Shown piece by piece: positions 26,037-34,020 of a stretch of DNA of 64,000 nucleotides. Position numbers and translations under genes: made by a program. How positions within the stretch are numbered: the first letter of the stretch is position 1; the number at the start of each line of letters is the position of its first letter. Below the pieces are notes generated by a model. The model was given only the letters and a program-made list of their open reading frames with translations, did not search any database and was not told the DNA's origin. This DNA is from UBA1494_A sp963973975 (GTDB lineage: Bacteria > Bacteroidota > Bacteroidia > Flavobacteriales_E > Vicingaceae). Where the stretch lies: assembly GCA_963973975.1 (NCBI GenBank), contig CAXBCF010000007.1:1-64000 (forward strand). The letters are read 5' to 3'.

Positions 26037-28052
26037 ATGGAAGCAGCAGAAGCAGCAGAAAAAATTAAAACCTTAAGTCGGGAACTCAATCAACACAATC
26101 ATCGCTATTATGTGCTTTCTGAGCCTACAGTTTCTGATTATGAGTTTGATATGATGTTGAAGGAATTGCAAGACTTAGAAAAAAGGTTTCCGCAATTTGC
26201 CGATGAAAATTCACCAACTAAAAGAGTAGGTGGAGAGGTGACAAAGAATTTTGAAACGGTGGTTCATAAATACCCTATGCTTTCTCTTTCAAATAGTTAT
26301 AGTAGAGAAGAATTAATTGAGTTTGATGAAAGGGTTCAACGGTTGGCAGGGAAAAAAGTAGCATATACGTGCGAATTAAAATACGACGGTGTAGCCATTG
26401 GAATTTCATACAAGAATGGTAGAATGTTTCGAGCCGTGACTCGCGGAGACGGAACAAAAGGAGATGATATTACAACCAATGTAAAAACCATTCACTCTAT
26501 TCCTTTGGTTTTGAAAGGCAATTTCCCGGAAGAGTTTGAAATTCGGGGAGAGATCTTTTACCCATTGAGCGTTTTCACAAAACTGAATGAAGAACGAGAA
26601 GCTGCTGGAGAGGCATTGTTGGCAAATCCGAGAAATGCAGCCTCTGGAACTTTGAAAATGCAAGACTCAGCAGTAGTTGCAAGTAGAAAACTAGATTGTT
26701 ATTTGTATTATGTCTTAGGTGAAAATCTTCCCAATTCATCCCATTTAGAAAACATAGAAGCTGCCGGAAGCTGGGGGTTTAAAGTGCCTACAAAAAACCA
26801 ACGATTAATAGCCAATTGCAATAGCATTGATGAGATTTTTGAGTTTGTTGATTATTGGGACCTACATCGTTCAGAATTGGATTTTGATATTGACGGAGTA
26901 GTAATTAAAGTCAATGATTATGATTTGCAAGAGGAGTTTGGTTATACTGCCAAAAGTCCGCGTTGGGCAATCGCTTATAAATTTAAAACTGAACAAGCAG
27001 AAACGCGCTTAAATCAAATTACCTATCAAGTGGGTAGGACAGGTGCAATTACACCAGTTGCAAATTTAGAGCCTGTTTTATTAGCTGGAACAACCGTAAA
27101 AAGAGCTTCCTTGCACAATGCCGACCAAATTGAAAAATTAGATATCCGAGAGGGTGATTTAGTAAAAGTGGAAAAGGGTGGCGAAATCATTCCAAAAGTA
27201 GTCGGTGTAAATCTAGCTTTTCGCTCGGAAGATTCCCAACCAACTCAATACATTTCAAGCTGTCCGGAGTGTGCTACTGAACTAATTCGATTAGAAGGAG
27301 AAGCACATCATTATTGTCCAAATGTTTGGGGATGTCCTCCTCAAATAAAAGGCAAAATGGCGCATTTTATATCTCGAAAAGCCATGGATATAGATGGTTT
27401 AGGAGAAGAAACAGTGGAACAATTGTATGAAGTTGGTTTGATTCAAAATATTGCCGATTTGTACATACTAAAAAAAGAGGATTTGTTGCCTTTAGATCGA
27501 ATGGCTGAGAAGTCTGTCACCAATTTATTGGCAGGTGTTGAGGCTTCCAAACAAGTTCCTTTTCCTCGATTGTTGTTTGCAATTGGTATTCGCTATGTGG
27601 GTGAAACGGTTGCTAAAAAGTTAGCAGCACACTTTAAAAGCATGGAGGCAATCATGAATGCTTCCTTCGAAGAATTAATTGCTGTTGACGAAATTGGCGA
27701 TAAAATTGCCGAAAGCATTCTTGCCTTTTTTGCTGAAGAACGCAATCGAGCCTTAATCAATAGATTGAGTGAATTGGGTTTGCAGTTTCAAATGGCTGAA
27801 GAAGCTGATACTAGCTTATCAAATAAATTAGCAGGGAAAATTTTTGTAGTTTCTGGTGTTTTCGAACGGTTTTCAAGAAATGAGTTGAAACAAGCTATTG
27901 AAGACCATGGGGGTAAAAATGTAGGGTCAATTTCTTCAAAAACAGATTATTTAATTGCGGGAGACAAGATGGGCCCTGCCAAAAAAGAAAAAGCAGAAAA
28001 ATTAGGTATTAAAGTAATTGACGAAAAAGAGTTTGAGGAGCTAATTAGCTGA
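26037..28052 (+). CDS. ligA: NAD-dependent DNA ligase LigA
   Basis: 671 aa, full length. Ia domain with HRYYVLSEPTVSDYEFD; adenylation motif CELKYDGVAI with the nucleophilic Lys near residue 115; OB fold with VGRTGAITPVANLEPV; a four-Cys zinc finger (CPECATEL, HHYCPNVWGCPP); helix-hairpin-helix repeats at 510-580; and a C-terminal BRCT domain (GKIFVVSGVFERFSRNELK, SKTDYLIAGDKMGPAKKEKA). It seals nicks during replication and repair. Confidence 0.98.
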   Translation: MEAAEAAEKIKTLSRELNQHNHRYYVLSEPTVSDYEFDMMLKELQDLEKRFPQFADENSPTKRVGGEVTKNFETVVHKYPMLSLSNSYSREELIEFDERVQRLAGKKVAYTCELKYDGVAIGISYKNGRMFRAVTRGDGTKGDDITTNVKTIHSIPLVLKGNFPEEFEIRGEIFYPLSVFTKLNEEREAAGEALLANPRNAASGTLKMQDSAVVASRKLDCYLYYVLGENLPNSSHLENIEAAGSWGFKVPTKNQRLIANCNSIDEIFEFVDYWDLHRSELDFDIDGVVIKVNDYDLQEEFGYTAKSPRWAIAYKFKTEQAETRLNQITYQVGRTGAITPVANLEPVLLAGTTVKRASLHNADQIEKLDIREGDLVKVEKGGEIIPKVVGVNLAFRSEDSQPTQYISSCPECATELIRLEGEAHHYCPNVWGCPPQIKGKMAHFISRKAMDIDGLGEETVEQLYEVGLIQNIADLYILKKEDLLPLDRMAEKSVTNLLAGVEASKQVPFPRLLFAIGIRYVGETVAKKLAAHFKSMEAIMNASFEELIAVDEIGDKIAESILAFFAEERNRALINRLSELGLQFQMAEEADTSLSNKLAGKIFVVSGVFERFSRNELKQAIEDHGGKNVGSISSKTDYLIAGDKMGPAKKEKAEKLGIKVIDEKEFEELIS

Positions 28053-28074
28053 TTTTTTGTATAATTTCTTTGTT

Positions 28075-28160
28075 TTGACCAATTGACTAGTCAATTTTCG
28101 ATACAAATTGACCAATAGACTAGTCAATTTTTAGGATAAAATGACCAATACATTGGTCAT
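28075..28160. promoter_or_regulatory. Array of three operator-like palindromes, 33-bp period
   Basis: Three related 20-21-bp palindromic sites begin at 28075, 28108 and 28141: TTGACCAATTGACTAGTCAA, TTGACCAATAGACTAGTCAA and ATGACCAATACATTGGTCAT (the last perfectly symmetric). The spacing is exactly 33 bp, about three helical turns. Sites of this type resemble TetR-family operators, but no intact regulator or target gene follows; the only nearby coding trace is a decayed ATPase. Confidence 0.65.
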
Positions 28161-28197
28161 TTTTGTATTCTAATAGTTTAAAATAATGGCTTTATAA

Positions 28198-28353
28198 CAA
28201 TTATACGAAACACATCAGCGCTTAATTAATTCGATAGATACAAAGATTCAACGGTATTTGTATCATGAAATTAATTGGGATAATCGATTAATTGCTATAA
28301 CAGGACAACGAGGAGTAGCGAAAACTACTCTTTTGCTTCAGAGAGTATTTTAA
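28198..28353 (+). pseudogene. 5' fragment of an AAA ATPase (AAA_14-like), cut by a repeat element
   Basis: In-frame from 28198 the sequence encodes RYLYHEINWDNRLIAITGQR followed by GVAKTTLLLQRVF. This is the N-terminus of the AAA_14/DUF4143-type ATPases common in Bacteroidota, including the Walker A loop, in which the usual GVGKTT reads GVAKTT. There is no in-frame ATG before it, and the TAA that ends it (28351-28353) is supplied by the left end of the inserted repeat. No continuation is seen after the repeat. A decayed remnant. Confidence 0.75.
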
Positions 28354-28403
28354 CTAATCAGTATTATTTTTAACCACTCAGTAATACCGATTGTGATTTT
28401 AAT

Positions 28404-28422
28404 TCCCGAAGCAAGTTCGGGA
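28404..28422. repeat. REP-like palindrome nested in MITE copy 1 (unit 1)
   Basis: TCCCGAA-GCAAG-TTCGGGA is a 7-bp stem hairpin inside a 24-bp segment (28405-28428) absent from copy 2 at the equivalent place. Confidence 0.7.
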
Positions 28423-28438
28423 CAAGTTGTCGCATAAT

Positions 28439-28496
28439 ACCGATAGCATATACGTAATAGTCCAAATGGCTTTGGACTAAACGTCTATAGCATCGG
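28439..28496. repeat. Long imperfect hairpin nested in MITE copy 1 (unit 2)
   Basis: Complementary arms of about 27 bp with a few mismatches meet at AGTCCAAA-TGGC-TTTGGACT. It belongs to a roughly 110-bp block (28436-28545) missing from copy 2. Confidence 0.65.
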
Positions 28497-28561
28497 CATT
28501 GTACTTAAAAAATACAATTAAAGATTAGTCATTCGTTTAGTACAAAATGCTCCTTAAAATC

Positions 28562-28582
28562 CCTGCCTGTCCGGCCGACAGG
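28562..28582. repeat. GC-rich palindrome nested in MITE copy 1 (unit 3)
   Basis: A 21-bp insert containing CCTGTCCGGCCGACAGG, located between AAAATC and TACATCGG, which are adjacent in copy 2. Its GC content contrasts sharply with the surrounding AT-rich DNA. Confidence 0.7.
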
Positions 28583-28924
28583 TACATCGGCATTATACTT
28601 TTGAAGATATCGAAGCGACATTAAAAAATTAAATAGAATAATAAGACTTTAGCCGCAATTAGGCTATATTATTTTTCATTTCGGTATTATTTTCATTGAA
28701 TGCGACTATTATGCTAAAAAAATCGGAGCATTAGCAACAATATAAATCTATGTTTCTATGTGGTTTTAGTTTTAAATAATAGGTAAAGAGTGAAATAGCG
28801 AACTGATTAGTTACAGGGAGTATTGTATTAGATATTTGGACTAATCTTTTATTTATTGTATATACATTATCGAATAAGTAGATGGGTTTTTGATTTCTGA
28901 ATACAGAGGAAGGTAAAGGTTAAT

Positions 28925-30835
28925 TTACTTAAACCAATACTTATTCTCTTTTACTTTCAACTTGCCATTGTCTAATAAAAAATCCATCACCTTTATTACC
29001 TTTTCTTCTTTATGTCTTTTAATTTGTTGCATAATTTGAGAAAGGAGTAGGGGTTTGTCAACAAGAATTTCTTTTAATAGCTTTTCTATTTCATTAAATT
29101 CGAGTTCATTTAATTCTAATTTATTTCTTTCAAGGCACACATCACAAACGCCGCAACGTTTGCTCTCTTTTTCACCAAAATATTCCAACAAAATTTGTGA
29201 ACGACAGCGATCTTGGCTTTGAGTATAATAAAGTACTGCTTCTAATTTTTCAAAAGCAATCTTCTTACGTTCATGGTAGTTTTCCTTACTAATCCTTAAA
29301 GCAGCCTGCTCTTTCCTTTGTGTTAAATAGGTTATCTTGGGCAACTTGCTTTTGGCTTCATAGTGTATTATTTCTAATTCATTGAGTCTTTTTAAGGCGC
29401 TAGTAACTTTGTTTTTGTCACTTTTTAAATTTTTAGCAAGCTGTGTTTCATTGATTTCAACAAAATGATCAAACAATCCTCCATAGGTTCTGAGTAAGGT
29501 TTTAATGAAATAATTGTGTTTAGGTTCTGATACTTGAAATTTATACAGATCTTCTTTTTCGATCTTAATGTGAACTTTGGAATTCTCTGAAAAGCCGTCC
29601 GACAAACTGATATAACCTTCTTTCTCCAAGAACTTTAAGCTGTAGTAGCAATCGTTCGCATTTAAATTATAATTTTTAATAAAGGCTTTTATATCAAACT
29701 CAAAGGACTGATTTTCACCTCCGTTTATCGGGATTTGTAAAAAATTTGACAAAGCCAAATAGCAAGTTTTAATCGTATCTATTTCGGGAAAACTTTGAAC
29801 AATCCGTTGTTTTAGATCTGATCCCATGGCGGGACTGTTGAGCAACACTGCATAAGCCTTTTTTTCATCCCTTCCTGCTCTTCCTGCTTCTTGAAAATAA
29901 GCTTCTAGCGATTCAGGTAAATCCAGATGAATTACAAAACGAACATTGGGTTTGTCGATACCCATTCCAAATGCGTTGGTAGAAACGATTACTTGAACTT
30001 TATTGTGAATCCAAGCAGCCTGCCTTTCGCTGCGTTCAGCAAAACTTAAACCAGCATGGTAAAAGCTTGCAGAAATTCGATGTTCTAAAAGTATTGATGC
30101 AATTTCTTTAGTTTTTCTTCGGCTGTTGACATAGATAATTCCGCTACCTCCAACTCCATCAATCACTTTCAGCATTCGCTTTTCTTGATTTTCTTCTTGT
30201 AAAACCACGTAAGCTAAATTTTTTCTCTCGAAACTCTTTTGGATGAGGTGTTTTTTGGGAAAAGCGAGCTTTTCTTGAATGTCATCAATTACTCTGGGTG
30301 TAGCAGTTGCAGTTAGTGCCAGCATTGGCACTTTAGGCAAAAGATCTCGGAGTAAAACGATGTTTAAGTAGGAAGGTCGAAAATCATAGCCCCATTGAGA
30401 AATACAGTGTGCTTCATCTATTGCGATGAGATTGACGTTCATTTTTGCTAAACGCGCTTGAAATAATTCAGTCTCTAATCGTTCAGGTGAAACGTATAAA
30501 AATTTATAATCTCCATAAGCAGCATTGTCCAATCCAATATCAATTTCTCTCTTGCTCATGCCGGAATTTATCGCTAAGGCTTTTATACCTCTTTTCTGTA
30601 ATTGACTTACTTGGTCTTGCATTAAAGCGATTAGAGGTGAAATTACCAAGCAGAGACCTTCTTGAGCCAAGGCTGGAACTTGAAAGCAGATTGATTTTCC
30701 TCCACCAGTCGGCAATAATGCCAAGGTATCTTTTCCTGCCAAAGCAGCTTGAATAATTTCTTCTTGCTTTTCGCGAAAAGAGCTGTATCCCCAATATTGA
30801 GTTAAAATTTGATGGATATCTAAGGCTTCTGACAT
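28925..30835 (-). CDS. recQ: ATP-dependent DNA helicase RecQ
   Basis: 636 aa from the ATG at 30835 (MSEALDIHQILTQYWGYSSF); an 18-codon longer frame starting at 30889 lacks family similarity before this point. Motifs: LPTGGGKSICFQ (Walker A), AIDEAHCISQWGYDFRP (DEAH box and RecQ loop), ALTATATPRV, FGMGIDKPNVRFVIH, and QEAGRAGRD. The zinc-binding region follows (CRSQILLEYFGE, CGVCDVC), then a winged helix. It ends without an obvious HRDC domain. Divergent from prfB. Confidence 0.95.
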   Translation of the reverse strand: MSEALDIHQILTQYWGYSSFREKQEEIIQAALAGKDTLALLPTGGGKSICFQVPALAQEGLCLVISPLIALMQDQVSQLQKRGIKALAINSGMSKREIDIGLDNAAYGDYKFLYVSPERLETELFQARLAKMNVNLIAIDEAHCISQWGYDFRPSYLNIVLLRDLLPKVPMLALTATATPRVIDDIQEKLAFPKKHLIQKSFERKNLAYVVLQEENQEKRMLKVIDGVGGSGIIYVNSRRKTKEIASILLEHRISASFYHAGLSFAERSERQAAWIHNKVQVIVSTNAFGMGIDKPNVRFVIHLDLPESLEAYFQEAGRAGRDEKKAYAVLLNSPAMGSDLKQRIVQSFPEIDTIKTCYLALSNFLQIPINGGENQSFEFDIKAFIKNYNLNANDCYYSLKFLEKEGYISLSDGFSENSKVHIKIEKEDLYKFQVSEPKHNYFIKTLLRTYGGLFDHFVEINETQLAKNLKSDKNKVTSALKRLNELEIIHYEAKSKLPKITYLTQRKEQAALRISKENYHERKKIAFEKLEAVLYYTQSQDRCRSQILLEYFGEKESKRCGVCDVCLERNKLELNELEFNEIEKLLKEILVDKPLLLSQIMQQIKRHKEEKVIKVMDFLLDNGKLKVKENKYWFK

Positions 30836-30990
30836 GGGAGTATAAAAATAGCAGTTAATTTCATACTTGCTAATATAATCGAGCGTCAATAATATTTATT
30901 TACCAACTGACTACTTAATACAATTGAATGACAATTGAAAAGAATTTTCTAAAGTCGAAAGCGTAATTTCGCTCTTTTGAATAGCCCTTT

Positions 30991-32082
30991 ATGATTACAC
31001 AAGAACAACTAAAAGATTTATCGAAACGAGCAGAAGCACTTAAAAGCTATTTAAATATTGAGGATAAATTAATTGAAATTTCTGAAGAGGAGCAACGCAC
31101 ACAATTACCTGAATTTTGGAATGACCCTAAAGAAGCAGAAAAGCTTTTAAAGCAAATTCGCAATAAGAAATTTTGGACAGATGGATATCAAAAAGTAAAA
31201 TCAGCAATAGAAGATTTAGAAGTGTTGTATGATTTTTACAAAGAAGATGGAGCTACTGAAGAGGAAGTAATGGAGAATTTTAAGCTCGCAAATCAATTGT
31301 TGGAAGACTTAGAGTTCAAGAATATGTTGAGTGCAGAAGAAGATTCACTTAGCGCTGTTTTGCAGATTACTGCTGGTGCTGGTGGAACTGAAAGTTGTGA
31401 TTGGGCTTCAATGTTAATGCGCATGTACATCATGTGGGGCGAACGGAATGGAATGAAAATCAAAGAAATAGATCTTCAAGAAGGTGACGTGGCCGGTATT
31501 AAATCTGCAACTTTAGAATTTGAAGGAGAGTTTGGGTTTGGCTATTTGAAAGGAGAAAATGGGGTGCATCGCTTGGTTCGAATATCTCCTTTTGACTCGA
31601 ATGCCAAAAGACATACTTCTTTTGTTTCGGTTTATGTTTATCCTTTGGTAGACGATACCATTGAAATAGAGGTAAATCCTGCAGATGTAACATGGGATAC
31701 TTTTCGTTCAGGTGGAGCAGGAGGGCAGAATGTAAATAAAGTAGAAACTGGAGTGCGCTTACACCATAAGCCAACTGGAATTGTTATTGATAATACAGAA
31801 ACTCGTTCACAACTTCAGAATAAGGAGAAAGCCATGCAATTGCTCAAATCTCAATTATTTGAAGCAGAAATGAGGCGGCGGATGGAAAGCCGAGCAGAGA
31901 TAGAAGCGGATAAAAAGAAAATTGAATGGGGATCACAAATTCGAAATTATGTGATGCATCCCTATAAAATGGTAAAAGATGTTCGAACTAATCACGAAAC
32001 ATCAAACGTTGATGCAGTTATGAATGGAGAATTGGATGAATTCATAAAGTCTTACTTGATGGAATTTGGATCTAAAAACTAA
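30991..32082 (+). CDS. prfB: Peptide chain release factor 2
   Basis: 363 aa. Recognises UAA and UGA: the tripeptide anticodon SPF is present in RISPFDSNAKRHTSF, and GGQ in FRSGGAGGQNVNKVET triggers peptide release. The reading frame is continuous from ATG through the region (LKSYLNIEDK, about residue 20) where many bacteria have an internal UGA and programmed +1 frameshift, so autoregulation by frameshifting is absent here. Confidence 0.97.
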   Translation: MITQEQLKDLSKRAEALKSYLNIEDKLIEISEEEQRTQLPEFWNDPKEAEKLLKQIRNKKFWTDGYQKVKSAIEDLEVLYDFYKEDGATEEEVMENFKLANQLLEDLEFKNMLSAEEDSLSAVLQITAGAGGTESCDWASMLMRMYIMWGERNGMKIKEIDLQEGDVAGIKSATLEFEGEFGFGYLKGENGVHRLVRISPFDSNAKRHTSFVSVYVYPLVDDTIEIEVNPADVTWDTFRSGGAGGQNVNKVETGVRLHHKPTGIVIDNTETRSQLQNKEKAMQLLKSQLFEAEMRRRMESRAEIEADKKKIEWGSQIRNYVMHPYKMVKDVRTNHETSNVDAVMNGELDEFIKSYLMEFGSKN

Positions 32083-32876
32083 AAGTCCATCTCTTTCACT
32101 AAGAATTTTTTACCTACAAAATTTTGGAGTAATTGTGCAGAACTATTAGTGTAAAATATATTAGTTACAGCTTGATTTCTAGTAGTTAAAAGTTGATTTT
32201 TTTCTAATACTGATTTTGTTTGTTGCGCAACTGCCAACCCAGAATCAATAATTTTAACTTCAATTGGTAAAAGCGTTTTTAAAATTGGAATTAAGTAGGG
32301 GTAATGAGAACAACCTAAAACCAAGTAATCAATATTTGCAACAAGCATTGGATGCAGATATTTCTTTAGGAGTAAAAGCATTTTATCAGAATGTAACTCA
32401 CCTGACTCAATTAGCTCAACAATTCCTGTTCCTTCTTGCTCAATAACTTTTATTCCTTTACTATAAATTGAAGCGGTTTGAATAAAAAGTTCACTACTTA
32501 AGGTGCCTTTTGTAGCCAAAATTCCAACAGCTTTTGATTTAGAATTTAGACTAGCAGGCTTTATTGCGGGTTCAATGCCAATAATAGGAACGGTGTATTT
32601 ATTTCTTAAATGCTTGATGGCATTGGTGGTAGCAGTATTGCAAGCTACAACAATAATTTTGCAATTCTTTTTTAATAAGATTTCAGTGTTCTTTTCACTT
32701 AGTGCAATGATTTCTTCTTTTGGCTTTATGCCATAAGGGGCATTTTTACTGTCGGCTAAATAGACTGTATCCTCAAAGGGCATTAATGCATGAATCTCTT
32801 TCCAAATAGATGTACCACCTATTCCGGAATCAAATACACCAATTGGGTTAATCGCTTGTTTTTTAGTTTTTTTCAT
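32079..32876 (-). CDS. murI: Glutamate racemase
   Basis: 265 aa. Converts L- to D-glutamate for peptidoglycan. Catalytic Cys in VVACNTATTNAIKHL (about residue 81) and in YLVLGCSHYPYLIP (about 194); N-terminal IGVFDSGIGGTSIWKEI binds the substrate. Convergent with prfB, stops overlapping by 4 bp. It follows the skp-bamA string but is separated by a terminator. Confidence 0.96.
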   Translation of the reverse strand: MKKTKKQAINPIGVFDSGIGGTSIWKEIHALMPFEDTVYLADSKNAPYGIKPKEEIIALSEKNTEILLKKNCKIIVVACNTATTNAIKHLRNKYTVPIIGIEPAIKPASLNSKSKAVGILATKGTLSSELFIQTASIYSKGIKVIEQEGTGIVELIESGELHSDKMLLLLKKYLHPMLVANIDYLVLGCSHYPYLIPILKTLLPIEVKIIDSGLAVAQQTKSVLEKNQLLTTRNQAVTNIFYTNSSAQLLQNFVGKKFLVKEMDF

Positions 32877-32880
32877 AAAA

Positions 32881-32905
32881 AAAGCAGCCCTATTTGGACT
32901 GCTTT
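32881..32905 (-). terminator. Terminator between skp and murI
   Basis: Arms 32881-32890 and 32896-32905 pair at 9 of 10 positions (AAAGCAG core); on the minus strand the stem is followed by an uninterrupted T-run (A-run at 32877-32883 on the plus strand). It would end the uppS-bamA-skp transcript just before murI. Confidence 0.8.
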
Positions 32906-32930
32906 GAAAATTACATAAATTCTAGAATGC

Positions 32931-33434
32931 TTAAAGTATTCCTAGTTTCTTTTTTACCAAAGGCATTATGTTGTCAGAATCTTTTTGATAAAGTAATACT
33001 CCAACGCCTGAGTCAAAGACATAGGTATAACCATTTTCTTTTGCTACCTCTTCAATCGCAGTTTTAGCTTTATCAATTATTGGTCGCAATAGCTTTTCTT
33101 CTCTTTCTTGTAAATCTGTTTGTGCAGTTTGTTGAAATTCACTGATTCTCTCTTCAAGGTTTGTGATTTCTTTGATTTTGTCTTTTTTTATTGCTTCAGT
33201 CATTGTTGCTTCTTTCGACTGATAATCTTGTACTTTAGCTTGGTACTCTTTTGACATTGTGCCTAATTGAGATTCTAATTGTTGAGCATATTTTTTAATA
33301 TCTTCTTCAACAGCAGAGCGCTCAGGCATTGCCATTAAAAGGTCATTAGAATTTAAGTGGCCAAACTTTTGCCCAAAAACAGAAGTTGTCAATAAGGTTA
33401 CTGCTATTAAAATTATGTTTTTCATCGTTTTCAT
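32931..33434 (-). CDS. OmpH/Skp-family periplasmic chaperone (second copy)
   Basis: 167 aa with signal peptide (LIAVTLLTTSVFGQ, about 1-21). The Skp pattern is clear: FGHLNSNDLLMAMPE, then a long coiled coil (about 35-120, rich in Glu/Lys/Gln), then YTYVFDSGVGVLLYQ. Skp chaperones escort unfolded outer-membrane proteins to BamA. It lies in tandem with another Skp gene (45-bp gap) downstream of bamA, the order known from P. gingivalis. Confidence 0.9.
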   Translation of the reverse strand: MKTMKNIILIAVTLLTTSVFGQKFGHLNSNDLLMAMPERSAVEEDIKKYAQQLESQLGTMSKEYQAKVQDYQSKEATMTEAIKKDKIKEITNLEERISEFQQTAQTDLQEREEKLLRPIIDKAKTAIEEVAKENGYTYVFDSGVGVLLYQKDSDNIMPLVKKKLGIL

Positions 33435-33479
33435 TGTTGTGGTTATTTAGAGTTTAATTTAGTGTATTTAATTGTTAAC

Positions 33480-34007
33480 TTATCTTTGTTCACCGACTTT
33501 TACTCCCATTCTTCTGAGAATATCATCGCTTTTGTCATATTTTGGATTAGAGTAAACCATTGTTGCTCCGCTTGATTTGTCAAAAATAATCGAATACTTT
33601 CCAACATTTGCAGTTTCTTGAACAGCTTTATATAGTTTTTCTTGTATTGGTTTCATCAATTCTTTTCTTTTTTTAAATAGTTCTCCTTCTACTCCAAATT
33701 TTGATTTTTGAAACTCCTTAGCTTCTTCTTCTCTTTCAATTATTTTTTCCATTCTTGCATTTTTCATGCTTTCAGTTAATAAAATCTCCTCAGCTTCATA
33801 ATCTTGATACATTTTCTTTATTGCTTCATACTTTTTCTCCGCTTCCTTTTGCCATTGTTCTGACAGTGCATCTAATTGCTTTTTTGCTTCAGTATATTCA
33901 GGTAATTTAGATAAAATGTATTCAGAATCAATGAAAGCAAATTTTTGGCCAAACGTATTCGAACATGCAAATAAAACAAAAAAAGTAAAAACTATTATTT
34001 TTCTCAT
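33480..34007 (-). CDS. OmpH/Skp-family periplasmic chaperone (first copy)
   Basis: 175 aa. Signal peptide about 1-20 (VLFACSNTFGQ). FAFIDSEYILSKLPEYTEAK is the classic start of the mature protein, followed by a Lys/Glu-rich coiled coil and KYSIIFDKSSGATMVYSNP. It follows bamA by 13 bp, so it is co-transcribed with its likely client-accepting partner. The two Skp copies differ enough to suggest distinct clients or a heterotrimer. Confidence 0.9.
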   Translation of the reverse strand: MRKIIVFTFFVLFACSNTFGQKFAFIDSEYILSKLPEYTEAKKQLDALSEQWQKEAEKKYEAIKKMYQDYEAEEILLTESMKNARMEKIIEREEEAKEFQKSKFGVEGELFKKRKELMKPIQEKLYKAVQETANVGKYSIIFDKSSGATMVYSNPKYDKSDDILRRMGVKVGEQR

Positions 34008-34020
34008 CTGATATCAAAAA

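Larger units (their letters stand above)
28350..28814. mobile_element. MITE-like element, copy 1 (with nested palindromes)
   Basis: A 465-bp non-coding element with near-perfect 13-bp terminal inverted repeats (TTAACTAATCAGT at 28350-28362, ACTGATTAGTTAC at 28802-28814). The flanks 28340-28349 and 28815-28824 agree at 9 of 10 bases (AGAGAGTATT and AGGGAGTATT), suggesting a target duplication. It matches copy 2 at 59606-60092 in several blocks, interrupted by three insertions unique to this copy: 28405-28428, 28436-28545 and 28562-28582. It has no transposase gene and would depend on one elsewhere. Confidence 0.8.

Noticed and set aside
28075..28160. CRISPR array
   Set aside because: Only three units with internal dyad symmetry and short similar spacers of about 13 bp; no cas gene. 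Better explained as operators.
30836..30889. 18-codon N-terminal extension of recQ
   Set aside because: The RecQ family starts at the internal ATG (30835), and the extra residues resemble nothing and lie in the likely promoter region.
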